From: Phycisphaerae bacterium
GTDB taxonomy: Bacteria > Planctomycetota > Phycisphaerae > Phycisphaerales > SM1A02
Length of the DNA: 10,937 bases
Assembly (NCBI GenBank): GCA_002683195.1
Contig: NYSW01000017.1
Location: forward strand, 26,416-37,352
Reading direction: 5' to 3'
In this document: piece by piece, positions 1 to 5,596 of the stretch
Layout of the letters: every line of letters starts with the position of its first letter
Position numbering within the stretch: position 1 is the first letter of the stretch
Notes under the pieces: generated by a model
What the model was told of the DNA's origin: nothing
The model's input: the letters and a program-made list of their open reading frames with translations, nothing else
Databases searched by the model: none
Made by a program: the position numbers and the translations under genes

Positions 1-34
1 CACTGAAACCGCTTTTTAGAACGATTCCTCCTCT

Positions 35-72
35 CAATCGCCTCTGGCTCAGCCGGAGGTGGTTGTTTTTTT
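35..72 (+). terminator. Intrinsic terminator for a plus-strand gene off the left edge
   Basis: Bases 35-48 pair with 52-65 to give a 14-bp stem (three pairs are G-U wobbles in plus-strand RNA) with the three-base loop TCA. The stem is followed at once by seven T at 66-72, the classic Rho-independent layout. In minus-strand RNA the three wobbles become A-C mismatches and no U-tract follows, so the signal points to the plus strand. It implies that a plus-strand transcript ends here. Its gene probably stops at TGA 4-6 or TAG 17-19; the third plus frame is open through the terminator. The hairpin overlaps the last codons of the minus-strand HAD gene, whose stop codon is the loop. Confidence 0.85.
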
Positions 73-765
73 GCCCACGTTCGCATCGCTCTCGATGGCC
101 AGAATCGCCGCCGGTACGTCGAGGGGGGAATCAACCACCCGGTCCGGACTCGGGATGAGATCAGCGATATCCCGACCCTCGTCGTATCCACCCCGGATGG
201 CGATGAAAGGAAGATCTGTTGCTCGGGCCGTCGCAGCGTCGATCGATGAATCACCCACCAGAACGGATGCTGACCGGGGAATCGAGCCCAGGCAGTGATC
301 GATGAAGATCGGGTTCGGTTTCACCACCCCGGCATCTTCCGGACAGACCAGACCGTCCACCATCAGGTCCAGACCAAGACGCTGCATCACCAATGATGCC
401 GGAAGCCGAGGCTTGTTCGTCGCGATGATCAATCGCCGCCCCTGGGCCTTGAGGGTGGCCATCACCTGAGGCACGCCTTCCCGAAAACTGGTCCCATCCA
501 GACAGCTTTCCGCGTAGGCGGTTTGAAACGCGGCCAAGCCCCTCGCGTGGCGAACTTCGTCGATTTCGCCGTCCTGTCTGCCGCTTCCAACCCGGTGGAT
601 CAGACGATCAACACCTCGGCCGATCGCATCACGGACGAAATCAAGATCTGGAGTCGGCGCCCCCAACGCTTCTGCGGCGATCAATGCCGCCTGATGGATA
701 CCGACCGCCGAATCAACGAGGGTTCCGTCAAGATCGAACAGGACGGTGGAAATTCGAGTCGACAT
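49..765 (-). CDS. HAD-family phosphatase, phosphoglycolate phosphatase-like
   Basis: A 238-residue member of the haloacid dehalogenase hydrolases, subclass with an alpha-helical cap, closest in style to Gph, which dephosphorylates 2-phosphoglycolate. Visible motifs are motif I DLDGT at 11-15 with nucleophile D11 and acid/base D13, motif II T116 in ATNKP, motif III K149 in VVKPNP, and motif IV GDSSID at 171-176 with the Mg-binding acids D172 and D176. The cap lies at about 20-90. Length fits Gph (about 220-250). The catalytic set is complete, so it should be active; the substrate is inferred and could be another small phosphate ester. It lies 20 nt downstream of the kinase gene on the same strand. 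A TAGGCT box 6 nt before the ATG could be its own -10 element. Its last eight codons overlap the antisense terminator at 35-72. Confidence 0.9.
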   Translation of the reverse strand: MSTRISTVLFDLDGTLVDSAVGIHQAALIAAEALGAPTPDLDFVRDAIGRGVDRLIHRVGSGRQDGEIDEVRHARGLAAFQTAYAESCLDGTSFREGVPQVMATLKAQGRRLIIATNKPRLPASLVMQRLGLDLMVDGLVCPEDAGVVKPNPIFIDHCLGSIPRSASVLVGDSSIDAATARATDLPFIAIRGGYDEGRDIADLIPSPDRVVDSPLDVPAAILAIESDANVGKKTTTSG

Positions 766-785
766 GACTGAAGCCTATCGAGCGG

Positions 786-1628
786 TCAGGGCTCCGGATG
801 GAGTTCTCGACCGATTCGGTGCAACCGATCAACCACGGGTCGAAGACTTGACGGTCGATCCCCCCGGGAGATCCGCACGCAGTCTTGAATCAGTTCGTCC
901 AGCGATTCCGGAATGCGATCATCATGTTCCCGGAGCGGTTTTGGAGCCGGAACCCGATCAATCGACAATGGGCCGGTCGTGGGTCCATTCTGAGTTCCGG
1001 GCGGGAGCACGGTGGGAATGACCCGGCGCGCCAGAGTCCAGTACATCGTGGCACCGAAGTTGTACACATCGGTCCGCTCCGTGATCCGTCGCCGATCCGC
1101 CTGCTCTGGTGCGATGTAGCCGGGGGTGCCTTGGATTCTAGATTTCCGCGTCCCAATCTCGCAGGCCTGCCCGAGATCGATGATCTTGACCAGGCCCGGA
1201 CCCACCAGAACATTCGTGGGTTTCATATCCGCGTGAACGATGCCTCGATCATGCATGGCCTGCAGGCCGTCTGCAATTCGAATGAAGATCCGCACGGCCT
1301 CAAGCGGCTCGGGAGGGGGCAACGCATCAAGACCCGGCGCCTCCACATGCTCCATCAGCAATCCCATTTCCGCAACGCGAAACCGGCGACGTTTTCGAAA
1401 CAGCCGTTCGATTCGGCGAATGCTGGGATGGCGGAAAGGCGTTCCAATTCGATGCTCGGCTTCCACCTGATCGAAGAACCGCTGGTCCTTTTCGGCATGC
1501 TTGACCACATGTTTCAACGCATGGATCTTGCGGCCGCGCGGTTCGCGCACCTTGTAGATCACACTGGCCGCGCCGACACCCAGTCGGCCGAGCACTGCAT
1601 GGTTGAATAATTCAAGGGGATCGGACAT
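786..1628 (-). CDS. Ser/Thr protein kinase, soluble, kinase domain only
   Basis: A 280-residue Hanks-type (PknB-like) kinase made up almost entirely of the catalytic domain. In order: glycine-rich loop GRLGVGAAS (14-22), ATP-positioning lysine K39 in ALKHV, probable alpha-C glutamate E58, catalytic loop VHADMKPTN (131-139) with D134, K136 and N139, metal-binding D151 in a DLG variant of DFG, GTPGYIAPE (167-175), D187 in TDVYNFG, and the late arginine R258. All residues needed for catalysis are present. The usual HRD arginine is alanine, making it a non-RD kinase. No membrane segment, sensor domain or PASTA repeat is visible, so it is likely cytosolic and its input unknown. It lies 35 nt downstream of the amidase-like gene and 20 nt upstream of the HAD gene, so the three are probably co-transcribed. 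The ATG has no convincing Shine-Dalgarno. Confidence 0.92.
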   Translation of the reverse strand: MSDPLELFNHAVLGRLGVGAASVIYKVREPRGRKIHALKHVVKHAEKDQRFFDQVEAEHRIGTPFRHPSIRRIERLFRKRRRFRVAEMGLLMEHVEAPGLDALPPPEPLEAVRIFIRIADGLQAMHDRGIVHADMKPTNVLVGPGLVKIIDLGQACEIGTRKSRIQGTPGYIAPEQADRRRITERTDVYNFGATMYWTLARRVIPTVLPPGTQNGPTTGPLSIDRVPAPKPLREHDDRIPESLDELIQDCVRISRGDRPSSLRPVVDRLHRIGRELHPEP

Positions 1629-1663
1629 GGGCCGGATCCACGATCAACTTCAAGGTGAAGTGT

Positions 1664-2320
1664 TCAGCCCTCGCGAACGAGGTACTTCTCAAGCTCGTGG
1701 GACGGGAAGAAGCGTCCGGGGCTTGATACCTCACTCACGTCGGAGTGAAGAAGGACGCCGGCGTCACTGATGCCGAAGTCCTGTTGCAATTCGACGATCA
1801 GGCGCCGAAGACTCTGCATCTGCAGACGGGTCGGTGCGCGATGGTCACCGTCACCGACCAGGACGATGCCGATTGACTGTCGGTTGAGCGCGTCGATCTC
1901 CGACGGAACCTGGCCTGGACCGATGGCGATATGAGCACCGGGCCGCTGGTCACGCCAGCGCAGGGTCGCGACTCGGCTTCCGTCGGCCAATTGGCCGTTG
2001 CCATTGCCGATGACGAAGTGGTAGCCCGAGCCTCGGAGGCCCTCGGCTCGATGACGCTGGTCGATGTCGACGTGGTCGTCGAAGTGGAGGCCGGAGTCAT
2101 GGATCACGATGTTGATCCAATTGCCTCGTTCACCTTCGATGATGAGATCACCTGCAGGGCGATCAGGACTCGCGGCCGCGACCACCATGGCCGGGGTAAG
2201 GCCCGCGGGAGGTCCCGTCAGGACGAAGATGCTGCCGAACATCGTCATGCTGGCCGCAAAGGCAAGCCAGACGATCTGGGTGCGGGAGAGTCCGCCGTTG
2301 TGTTCGACCTGCTTCGTCAC
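1664..2320 (-). CDS. N-acetylmuramoyl-L-alanine amidase / PGRP-like protein, membrane-anchored
   Basis: A 218-residue protein starting at GTG, with a hydrophobic N-terminal segment at about 15-36 (membrane anchor or uncleaved signal) followed by an Amidase_2/PGRP domain at about 60-206, which would sit outside the cytoplasmic membrane. Family signatures are INIVIHDSG with first zinc ligand H74, GYHFVIGNGNG with Y100, GAHIAIGPG, NRQSIGIVLVGD, and LLHSDV with second zinc ligand H192. The third ligand, a Cys or Asp just before the conserved PG, is serine (S200 in SSPGRFF), and the catalytic Thr/Lys two residues earlier is V198. In animal PGRPs the Cys-to-Ser change marks non-catalytic peptidoglycan binders, so this may be a binding protein instead of a hydrolase. 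It heads the minus-strand group with the kinase and the phosphatase. An AGGGG lies about 10 nt before the GTG. Confidence 0.85.
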   Translation of the reverse strand: MTKQVEHNGGLSRTQIVWLAFAASMTMFGSIFVLTGPPAGLTPAMVVAAASPDRPAGDLIIEGERGNWINIVIHDSGLHFDDHVDIDQRHRAEGLRGSGYHFVIGNGNGQLADGSRVATLRWRDQRPGAHIAIGPGQVPSEIDALNRQSIGIVLVGDGDHRAPTRLQMQSLRRLIVELQQDFGISDAGVLLHSDVSEVSSPGRFFPSHELEKYLVREG

Positions 2321-2336
2321 GTGTGTCGTACCCCTG

Positions 2337-2426
2337 TCAGATCATTGAATCAGCCTTGGTCGACTGAAGCCCGTCCCGTTCGGGCCCCAAGGAAAATGGG
2401 GCCATCACCGGCTCTTTGCTTTTCAT
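2337..2426 (-). CDS. Possible 29-aa leader ORF upstream of the amidase-like gene
   Basis: ATG at 2426 opens 29 codons, starting MKSKEPVMAP, and ends with TGA at 2337-2339, only 16 nt before the GTG of the amidase-like gene. The inverted repeat at 2383-2403 lies within it. There is no clear Shine-Dalgarno, and ORFs of this size arise by chance in such sequence. It could be a leader peptide coupled to the downstream gene, or nothing. No similarity to a known peptide is recognised. Confidence 0.15.
   Translation of the reverse strand: MKSKEPVMAPFSLGPERDGLQSTKADSMI
2383..2403. repeat. Perfect 7-bp inverted repeat, hairpin candidate
   Basis: GGCCCCA and TGGGGCC flank a seven-base A-rich centre (AGGAAAA on the plus strand). 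This gives a GC-rich 7-bp stem with a 7-nt loop, 63 bp upstream of the amidase-like start. No U-tract follows on the minus strand, so it is more likely an operator or leader hairpin than a terminator. Confidence 0.5.
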
Positions 2427-2658
2427 CGGACGATCCAATCGCTTCTCATGCATGTTTCGGGCCGAATCGGCGCCGTTTCATCCCAGATCTGCATGATTCG
2501 CCCGTTTAGCACGGCTGTTGGCCGTTCTCGGAATATACCTCATGTAACCGCCAGATCCACCGTTCAAGCCGTTCCGTATTTGAAATCTTCCCGGACACTG
2601 GTTCGAATTCCCAGGCGATGCTGGTATCTGGTTCGGACTCTCGGACGTGATCGTGGAT

Positions 2659-2910
2659 TCAGTTATTGGGCGAAAGTCGGGCTCTCAACGCAGGCTGGCT
2701 TTCCCCGAAGACACTCTTCTCCTCCAGCGGAACGTAACGCTGTCGCAGCCGATCGTGAGTTTCGAACTGAGTCCGAGGGTCTTTGGAATTGAAGAGGACG
2801 TCCTGACAACCGGAAAGAACGATTGCCCCCGGGACAAGAATCAGCAGGGCGGCAGCCAACGTGAGGCCGGAAGACACCTCTTTGAGGTTTCGAGAACGCT
2901 GAGGAATCAA
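2659..2910 (-). CDS. Small hypothetical lipoprotein, second gene after rex
   Basis: An 83-residue protein starting at TTG (2910) inside a TTGA overlap with the stop of the preceding gene. The start is supported by AAGGAAGG six nt upstream. A basic N-terminus is followed by a hydrophobic stretch at 15-33 and a textbook lipobox LSGC with C35, so it should be lipidated and exported. The mature part is only about 49 residues, charged, with the run DPRTQFETHDRL then RQRYVPLEE, and no recognised domain. The strong ribosome site and overlap imply translation coupled to its neighbour and a joint role at the membrane. The function is unknown; a lineage-restricted envelope protein is the fairest description. 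Confidence 0.75.
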   Translation of the reverse strand: MIPQRSRNLKEVSSGLTLAAALLILVPGAIVLSGCQDVLFNSKDPRTQFETHDRLRQRYVPLEEKSVFGESQPALRARLSPNN

Positions 2911-3539
2911 GGGCGGCCTTCCTTGTCACTTTTGGCGGCGAGGACTGGGATTTCCGACTCCAGTCGAAGCGGCTTTTCCAATCGAGGGTCTTCCAGCGTG
3001 AGACGTGCGAGCACATTTTGCGCCCCTTCAGGGAGCGTCACCTCAAGCGGGAGATCCACAGCGTAGGCCGTCCCCATCAGACCTTCTCGCAGACCATTCC
3101 GCCACTCTGCGCGATCGATGGACCAGTGGCCCAGATCAACGGCACCCCCATCAACATCGATGGCGACCACGTCAATGGTCGCAGGCCCGGTGACCTGTAC
3201 GAACCTCGCGCGAGAATCCTGGCTTCGAATTCTCCAACGGAGAGTTCCGGTCTTGCCTTCAGAACGAACCACCGAGCCGCGGGCCGTCAGAAGCGTCCGG
3301 GGAATGGACAACCACTGGAGATCACTTCGTTGGAACGAAGGATCCGCCAGTTCGGCCACACCAAGATCGGATTGAGCATCTTCGAGTTCGATCTGCAGGC
3401 GTGCGACTTCTCCTCGAAGCCGAGAGATCTCAGCCGCCTGCTCGACCGCACCGGATTGCGGTCCCACCTTCGCAGAACATCCGACGAAGACCATCGCGGC
3501 CAATCCGAACATGATGCCTGCACACTCAATCTTCACCAT
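2907..3539 (-). CDS. Hypothetical lipoprotein with coiled coil, first gene after rex
   Basis: A 210-residue protein with a short signal peptide ending in a lipobox-like FVGC, C21 being the lipidation site (Phe at -3 is not the best residue). Residues 38-59 form an ideal short coiled coil with I38, L41, V45, L48, L52, A55 and L59 at heptad a/d positions, so it probably oligomerises. The remainder (about 70-200) looks beta-rich, with alternating hydrophobic strands, and resembles an extracytoplasmic beta-sandwich, but I recognise no family. The ATG at 3539 lies inside the end of rex (14-nt overlap), with AAGGGA seven nt upstream within rex codons, so translation is coupled to rex. The stop overlaps the TTG of the next lipoprotein gene. 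Function unknown; the genetic tie to Rex hints at expression linked to redox state. Confidence 0.78.
   Translation of the reverse strand: MVKIECAGIMFGLAAMVFVGCSAKVGPQSGAVEQAAEISRLRGEVARLQIELEDAQSDLGVAELADPSFQRSDLQWLSIPRTLLTARGSVVRSEGKTGTLRWRIRSQDSRARFVQVTGPATIDVVAIDVDGGAVDLGHWSIDRAEWRNGLREGLMGTAYAVDLPLEVTLPEGAQNVLARLTLEDPRLEKPLRLESEIPVLAAKSDKEGRP
2917..2924 (-). promoter_or_regulatory. Shine-Dalgarno that fixes a TTG start
   Basis: AAGGAAGG on the minus strand lies six nt before TTG 2910 and inside the last codons of the 210-aa lipoprotein gene. It is among the best ribosome sites in the window and decides the unusual start of the 83-aa gene. Confidence 0.7.
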
Positions 3540-4182
3540 CGATCGATCCCTTCAGACCCGAAGACACCTGGAACGCAAGTCGTTCGAGCCGCGAGGAGAA
3601 GTCCACGCTGGCCACACTGGCCCGGTCTCCGACCTCGAGTCGAACCGGGGCGAAATTGAGGAGGCCGAGAACGCCCGCCGCAATGAGTTGATCGGCCGCA
3701 TCCTGCGCCGCTTCCTTTGGAACCGACACGATACCGAGGAGGATCTCCCGCTCCTTCACGATGGCCTCGAGTTCATCCATGCTGCGAATGGGATGCCCGC
3801 CGACCTCCTTGCCCACCAGATCCGGGTCGGCATCGAAGACCCCGGCGATTTCAAAGCCCTCTCGAGCAAAAGGCCCGTAGGACATGATCGCCTGCCCCAG
3901 TCGGCCGGCTCCGACCAATGCCGTCTTCCAGATGCGGTCCTTGCCCAGAATCTCGCGGAGTCGTGAGGCCAGGGGTTCGAGCACGTAACCCACACCAGCC
4001 TGGCCGAACTGCCCGAACCACGAAAGATCCTTCCGAATCTGCGTGTCGGTGAGCCCGAGCACTCGTCCGAGTTCTCGAGAACTGATCCGTGTCTCGCCCT
4101 GCGCCTGCCGACGATCGACTTCACGGAGATAGAGCGTGAGCCGTTTGACGGTCGGACCGGGAATCTGCTGTCGAAGAGACAT
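3526..4182 (-). CDS. rex: Redox-sensing transcriptional repressor Rex
   Basis: A 218-residue Rex protein, the usual family size. The ATG at 4182 was chosen because the frame is open 29 codons further upstream only with non-Rex sequence, and family members begin just before the IPGPTVKRL run. Residues 1-80 are the winged-helix DNA-binding domain, including LTDTQIRKDLSWFGQFG and the wing G-VGY. Residues 85-205 form a Rossmann fold with the dinucleotide motif GAGRLGQA (91-98) and an acidic residue after strand 2 (VFDADP). NFAP and the C-terminal swapped helix complete the fold. Rex senses the NADH/NAD+ ratio and releases DNA when NADH is high, classically controlling fermentation and respiration genes. 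It is the first gene of an operon with two lipoprotein genes and is divergent from metF. A TAGACT box lies 7 nt before the ATG and no Shine-Dalgarno is evident, suggesting a leaderless message. No canonical Rex operator (TTGTGA..TCACAA) is visible. Confidence 0.95.
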   Translation of the reverse strand: MSLRQQIPGPTVKRLTLYLREVDRRQAQGETRISSRELGRVLGLTDTQIRKDLSWFGQFGQAGVGYVLEPLASRLREILGKDRIWKTALVGAGRLGQAIMSYGPFAREGFEIAGVFDADPDLVGKEVGGHPIRSMDELEAIVKEREILLGIVSVPKEAAQDAADQLIAAGVLGLLNFAPVRLEVGDRASVASVDFSSRLERLAFQVSSGLKGSIDGED

Positions 4183-4189
4183 GAGGCGA

Positions 4190-4259
4190 AGTCTACCCCC
4201 CAGCAGCCATCGTTCCATCACCGGCCAAATCTGGAACCAACCCTCATCGCCGCTACCAT
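4190..4259. promoter_or_regulatory. Mirror-symmetric divergent promoter region of rex and metF
   Basis: GTTCCA (4212-4217) and TGGAAC (4232-4237) form an inverted repeat with a 14-bp centre. Read outward, each arm is TGGAAC followed by exactly 16 bp and then a TANNNT box: TAGACT on the minus strand (4195-4190), 7 nt before the rex ATG, and TACCAT on the plus strand (4254-4259), 8 nt before the metF ATG. The dyad centre coincides with the centre of the 85-bp spacer. The arms may be paired -35 elements, resembling the GGAAC -35 of ECF sigma factors, or an operator half-site pair. The elements are read directly; their function is inferred. Confidence 0.5.
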
Positions 4260-4267
4260 GCGACACC

Positions 4268-5167
4268 ATGAGTGACTTTCCCTTCGCAGGACCACCCAGT
4301 GTCTCCTTCGAGTTCTTCCCCCCGAAGACACCCAGGGGTTGGGGTCTCCTCGATCAGCGGATCGACGAACTCTTCCCCCTCGATCCTTCCTTCGTTTCCG
4401 TGACCTATGGAGCCGGTGGCACGACCCAGGAGCGGACTCACGAGCTCGTGGAGCGCCTGGCCCACGAAACCCCCCTCGATCCCGTTCCACATCTGACCTG
4501 CGTCGGGCAGTCCAAGGTCGATATCGACCGGATTCTCGAGCGGTACGTCGAAGCTGGAGTTCGATCGATCCTCGCCCTCCGCGGCGACCCTCCCATCGAC
4601 GGCTCCCCCGCTCCAATCGGCGAATTCACCCATGCCGCAGATCTGGTGAACCATCTCCGCAACTTCGCGGATCGAAACCGTTGGGAACTCTCCATCGGAG
4701 TCGCCGGATTTCCCGAAGGTCATCCCGACACGCCCGACACGCTACTGGCGATGGAACACCTGGCAGCCAAGGTCGATGCCGGAGCCGACTGGATCTGCAC
4801 CCAGCTGTTCTTCGATAATCATGCTTTCCATGACTGGAGAGATCGGTGTCAGCTCTCGGGAATCAGGGTTCCGATCATCGCGGGCATCATGCCGATCGCT
4901 TCACGATCCGGTGTCAAGCGGATGGCTCAACTCGCGGCCGGCGCGGTGTTTCCGGCCTCCCTGCTTCGAGCGGTCAGTCGGGCTGAGGAGGATGATGATG
5001 ATGCGGTTGCTCAGATCGGCGTGCATTGGGCCACGGAACAGTGCCGTGATCTCCTCGATCATGCCGTCGACGGATTGCACTTCTACACCCTGAACAAGTC
5101 GAATGCGACGCTGCAGATTCATCGCGCGCTCGGGGTTCGTACCTCTCGACAGCTTCGCTCAGTCTGA
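4268..5167 (+). CDS. metF: 5,10-methylenetetrahydrofolate reductase MetF
   Basis: A 299-residue TIM-barrel flavoprotein that reduces 5,10-methylene-THF to 5-methyl-THF for methionine synthesis; the length matches bacterial MetF (about 295). Hallmarks are VSFEFFPPKT (12-21) with the catalytic glutamate E15, VTYGAGGTT (45-53), HLTC (75-78), the FAD-contacting LRGDPP (104-109) with D107, TQLFFD (178-183) with the folate-binding Q179, AGIMPI (205-210), and HFYTLN (271-276). The ATG at 4268 was chosen because the family core starts a few residues later and the longer frame would run into rex. No Shine-Dalgarno is visible; a TACCAT box ends 8 nt upstream. A short acidic run EEDDDD (240-245), from a GAT repeat in the DNA, falls where the family is normally acidic. 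It is divergent from rex and convergent with the small gene at 5176-5481. Confidence 0.96.
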   Translation: MSDFPFAGPPSVSFEFFPPKTPRGWGLLDQRIDELFPLDPSFVSVTYGAGGTTQERTHELVERLAHETPLDPVPHLTCVGQSKVDIDRILERYVEAGVRSILALRGDPPIDGSPAPIGEFTHAADLVNHLRNFADRNRWELSIGVAGFPEGHPDTPDTLLAMEHLAAKVDAGADWICTQLFFDNHAFHDWRDRCQLSGIRVPIIAGIMPIASRSGVKRMAQLAAGAVFPASLLRAVSRAEEDDDDAVAQIGVHWATEQCRDLLDHAVDGLHFYTLNKSNATLQIHRALGVRTSRQLRSV

Positions 5168-5184
5168 CCGCCGGATCAGGCGGT
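5167..5184. terminator. Hairpin between convergent metF and small charged gene
   Basis: ACCGCC (5167-5172) pairs with GGCGGT (5179-5184) across a six-base loop. The last base of the metF stop starts the stem, and the stop of the opposing gene (5176-5178) lies in the loop. It is GC-rich with no U-tract in either direction, so it may end or protect both messages but is not a standard Rho-independent terminator. Confidence 0.45.
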
Positions 5185-5481
5185 GAGGTCGATGCGGCCC
5201 TTCTCGCCCCTCGATTCATCGTCCAGACGCCGCTCCACCGCCGCCTGCTGCTGATCCTCGTCTCGACGATGACGAGATCGCTCGTCGTCGGTATTCGCTT
5301 CCTCGTCCAGCTGACGGGGCTCGCTGATCTCGGCCGTGTCATCCACCCGGAACCGTGCTTCTTCCTCACGGACGGACCGCTTCTTCTCCAGCGAGGCGCG
5401 GGCTTGATCGCGAGCCTTGGCGGCTTCGCGTTGGGCCTGTACGGCCTGCAGGGCCGAGATTTCAGGGGGGACGCCGAACAT
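5176..5481 (-). CDS. Small charged hypothetical protein
   Basis: A 101-residue protein beginning MFGVPPEISALQ. There are two in-frame ATGs at 5487 and 5481. The second is preferred because AAGAG ends 8 nt before it but only 2 nt before the first. The N-terminal third is helical (ALQAVQAQREAAKARDQA), and the rest is very rich in Arg, Glu, Asp and Gln and is probably extended helix or disorder, ending in RIDLTA. There is no signal peptide, membrane segment or cysteine, so it should be cytosolic. No known domain is recognised. The gene lies about 115 bp downstream of the secreted TPR protein gene on the same strand and converges on metF. The reading frame, ribosome site and clean packing against metF support it as real. 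Confidence 0.65.
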   Translation of the reverse strand: MFGVPPEISALQAVQAQREAAKARDQARASLEKKRSVREEEARFRVDDTAEISEPRQLDEEANTDDERSRHRRDEDQQQAAVERRLDDESRGEKGRIDLTA

Positions 5482-5596
5482 GCTCATATCTCTTGCATCG
5501 ACGAGAGACGCAGAGAAAATCCACCAAAGCCGAGCCTTCCGACGACTACCGCCATTCCAGAGAAATGGCGGGTCGCATTACCGGTCCGGATCCAGA

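Larger units (their letters stand above)
2321..2658. other. 338-bp gap without a convincing gene
   Basis: This spacer separates two minus-strand groups and must hold the upstream region of the amidase-like gene. It contains the inverted repeat at 2383-2403, a possible 29-codon minus-strand ORF at 2337-2426, and a minus-strand TATATT at 2532-2537 that could be a -10 element but lacks a good -35. Other minus-strand ORFs here are of 11-23 codons and look random. No terminator with a U-tract was seen behind the lipoprotein gene ending at 2659. Confidence 0.6.

Noticed and set aside
2600..2612. tRNA T-loop-like GGTTCGAATTCCC
   Set aside because: No acceptor stem, anticodon arm or D arm can be built around it on either strand.
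4136..4267. 44-residue N-terminal extension of MetF
   Set aside because: It would overlap the rex coding region, and the conserved protein begins at 4268.
4183..4267. Rex operator for autoregulation
   Set aside because: Nothing close to TTGTGA-N-TCACAA was found in the spacer; the dyad present is unrelated in sequence.
4183..4269. 29-residue N-terminal extension of Rex
   Set aside because: It would run through the divergent promoter and over the metF start, and the family begins at the later ATG (4182).
4258..4275. Five-codon mini-ORF overlapping the metF start
   Set aside because: It has no ribosome site, and its ATG overlaps the last two bases of the putative -10 box; probably coincidence.
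4985..5002. GAT/GAG trinucleotide run inside metF as a phase-variable repeat
   Set aside because: It is short, encodes acidic residues at a place where MetF is normally acidic, and trinucleotide changes would not shift the frame.
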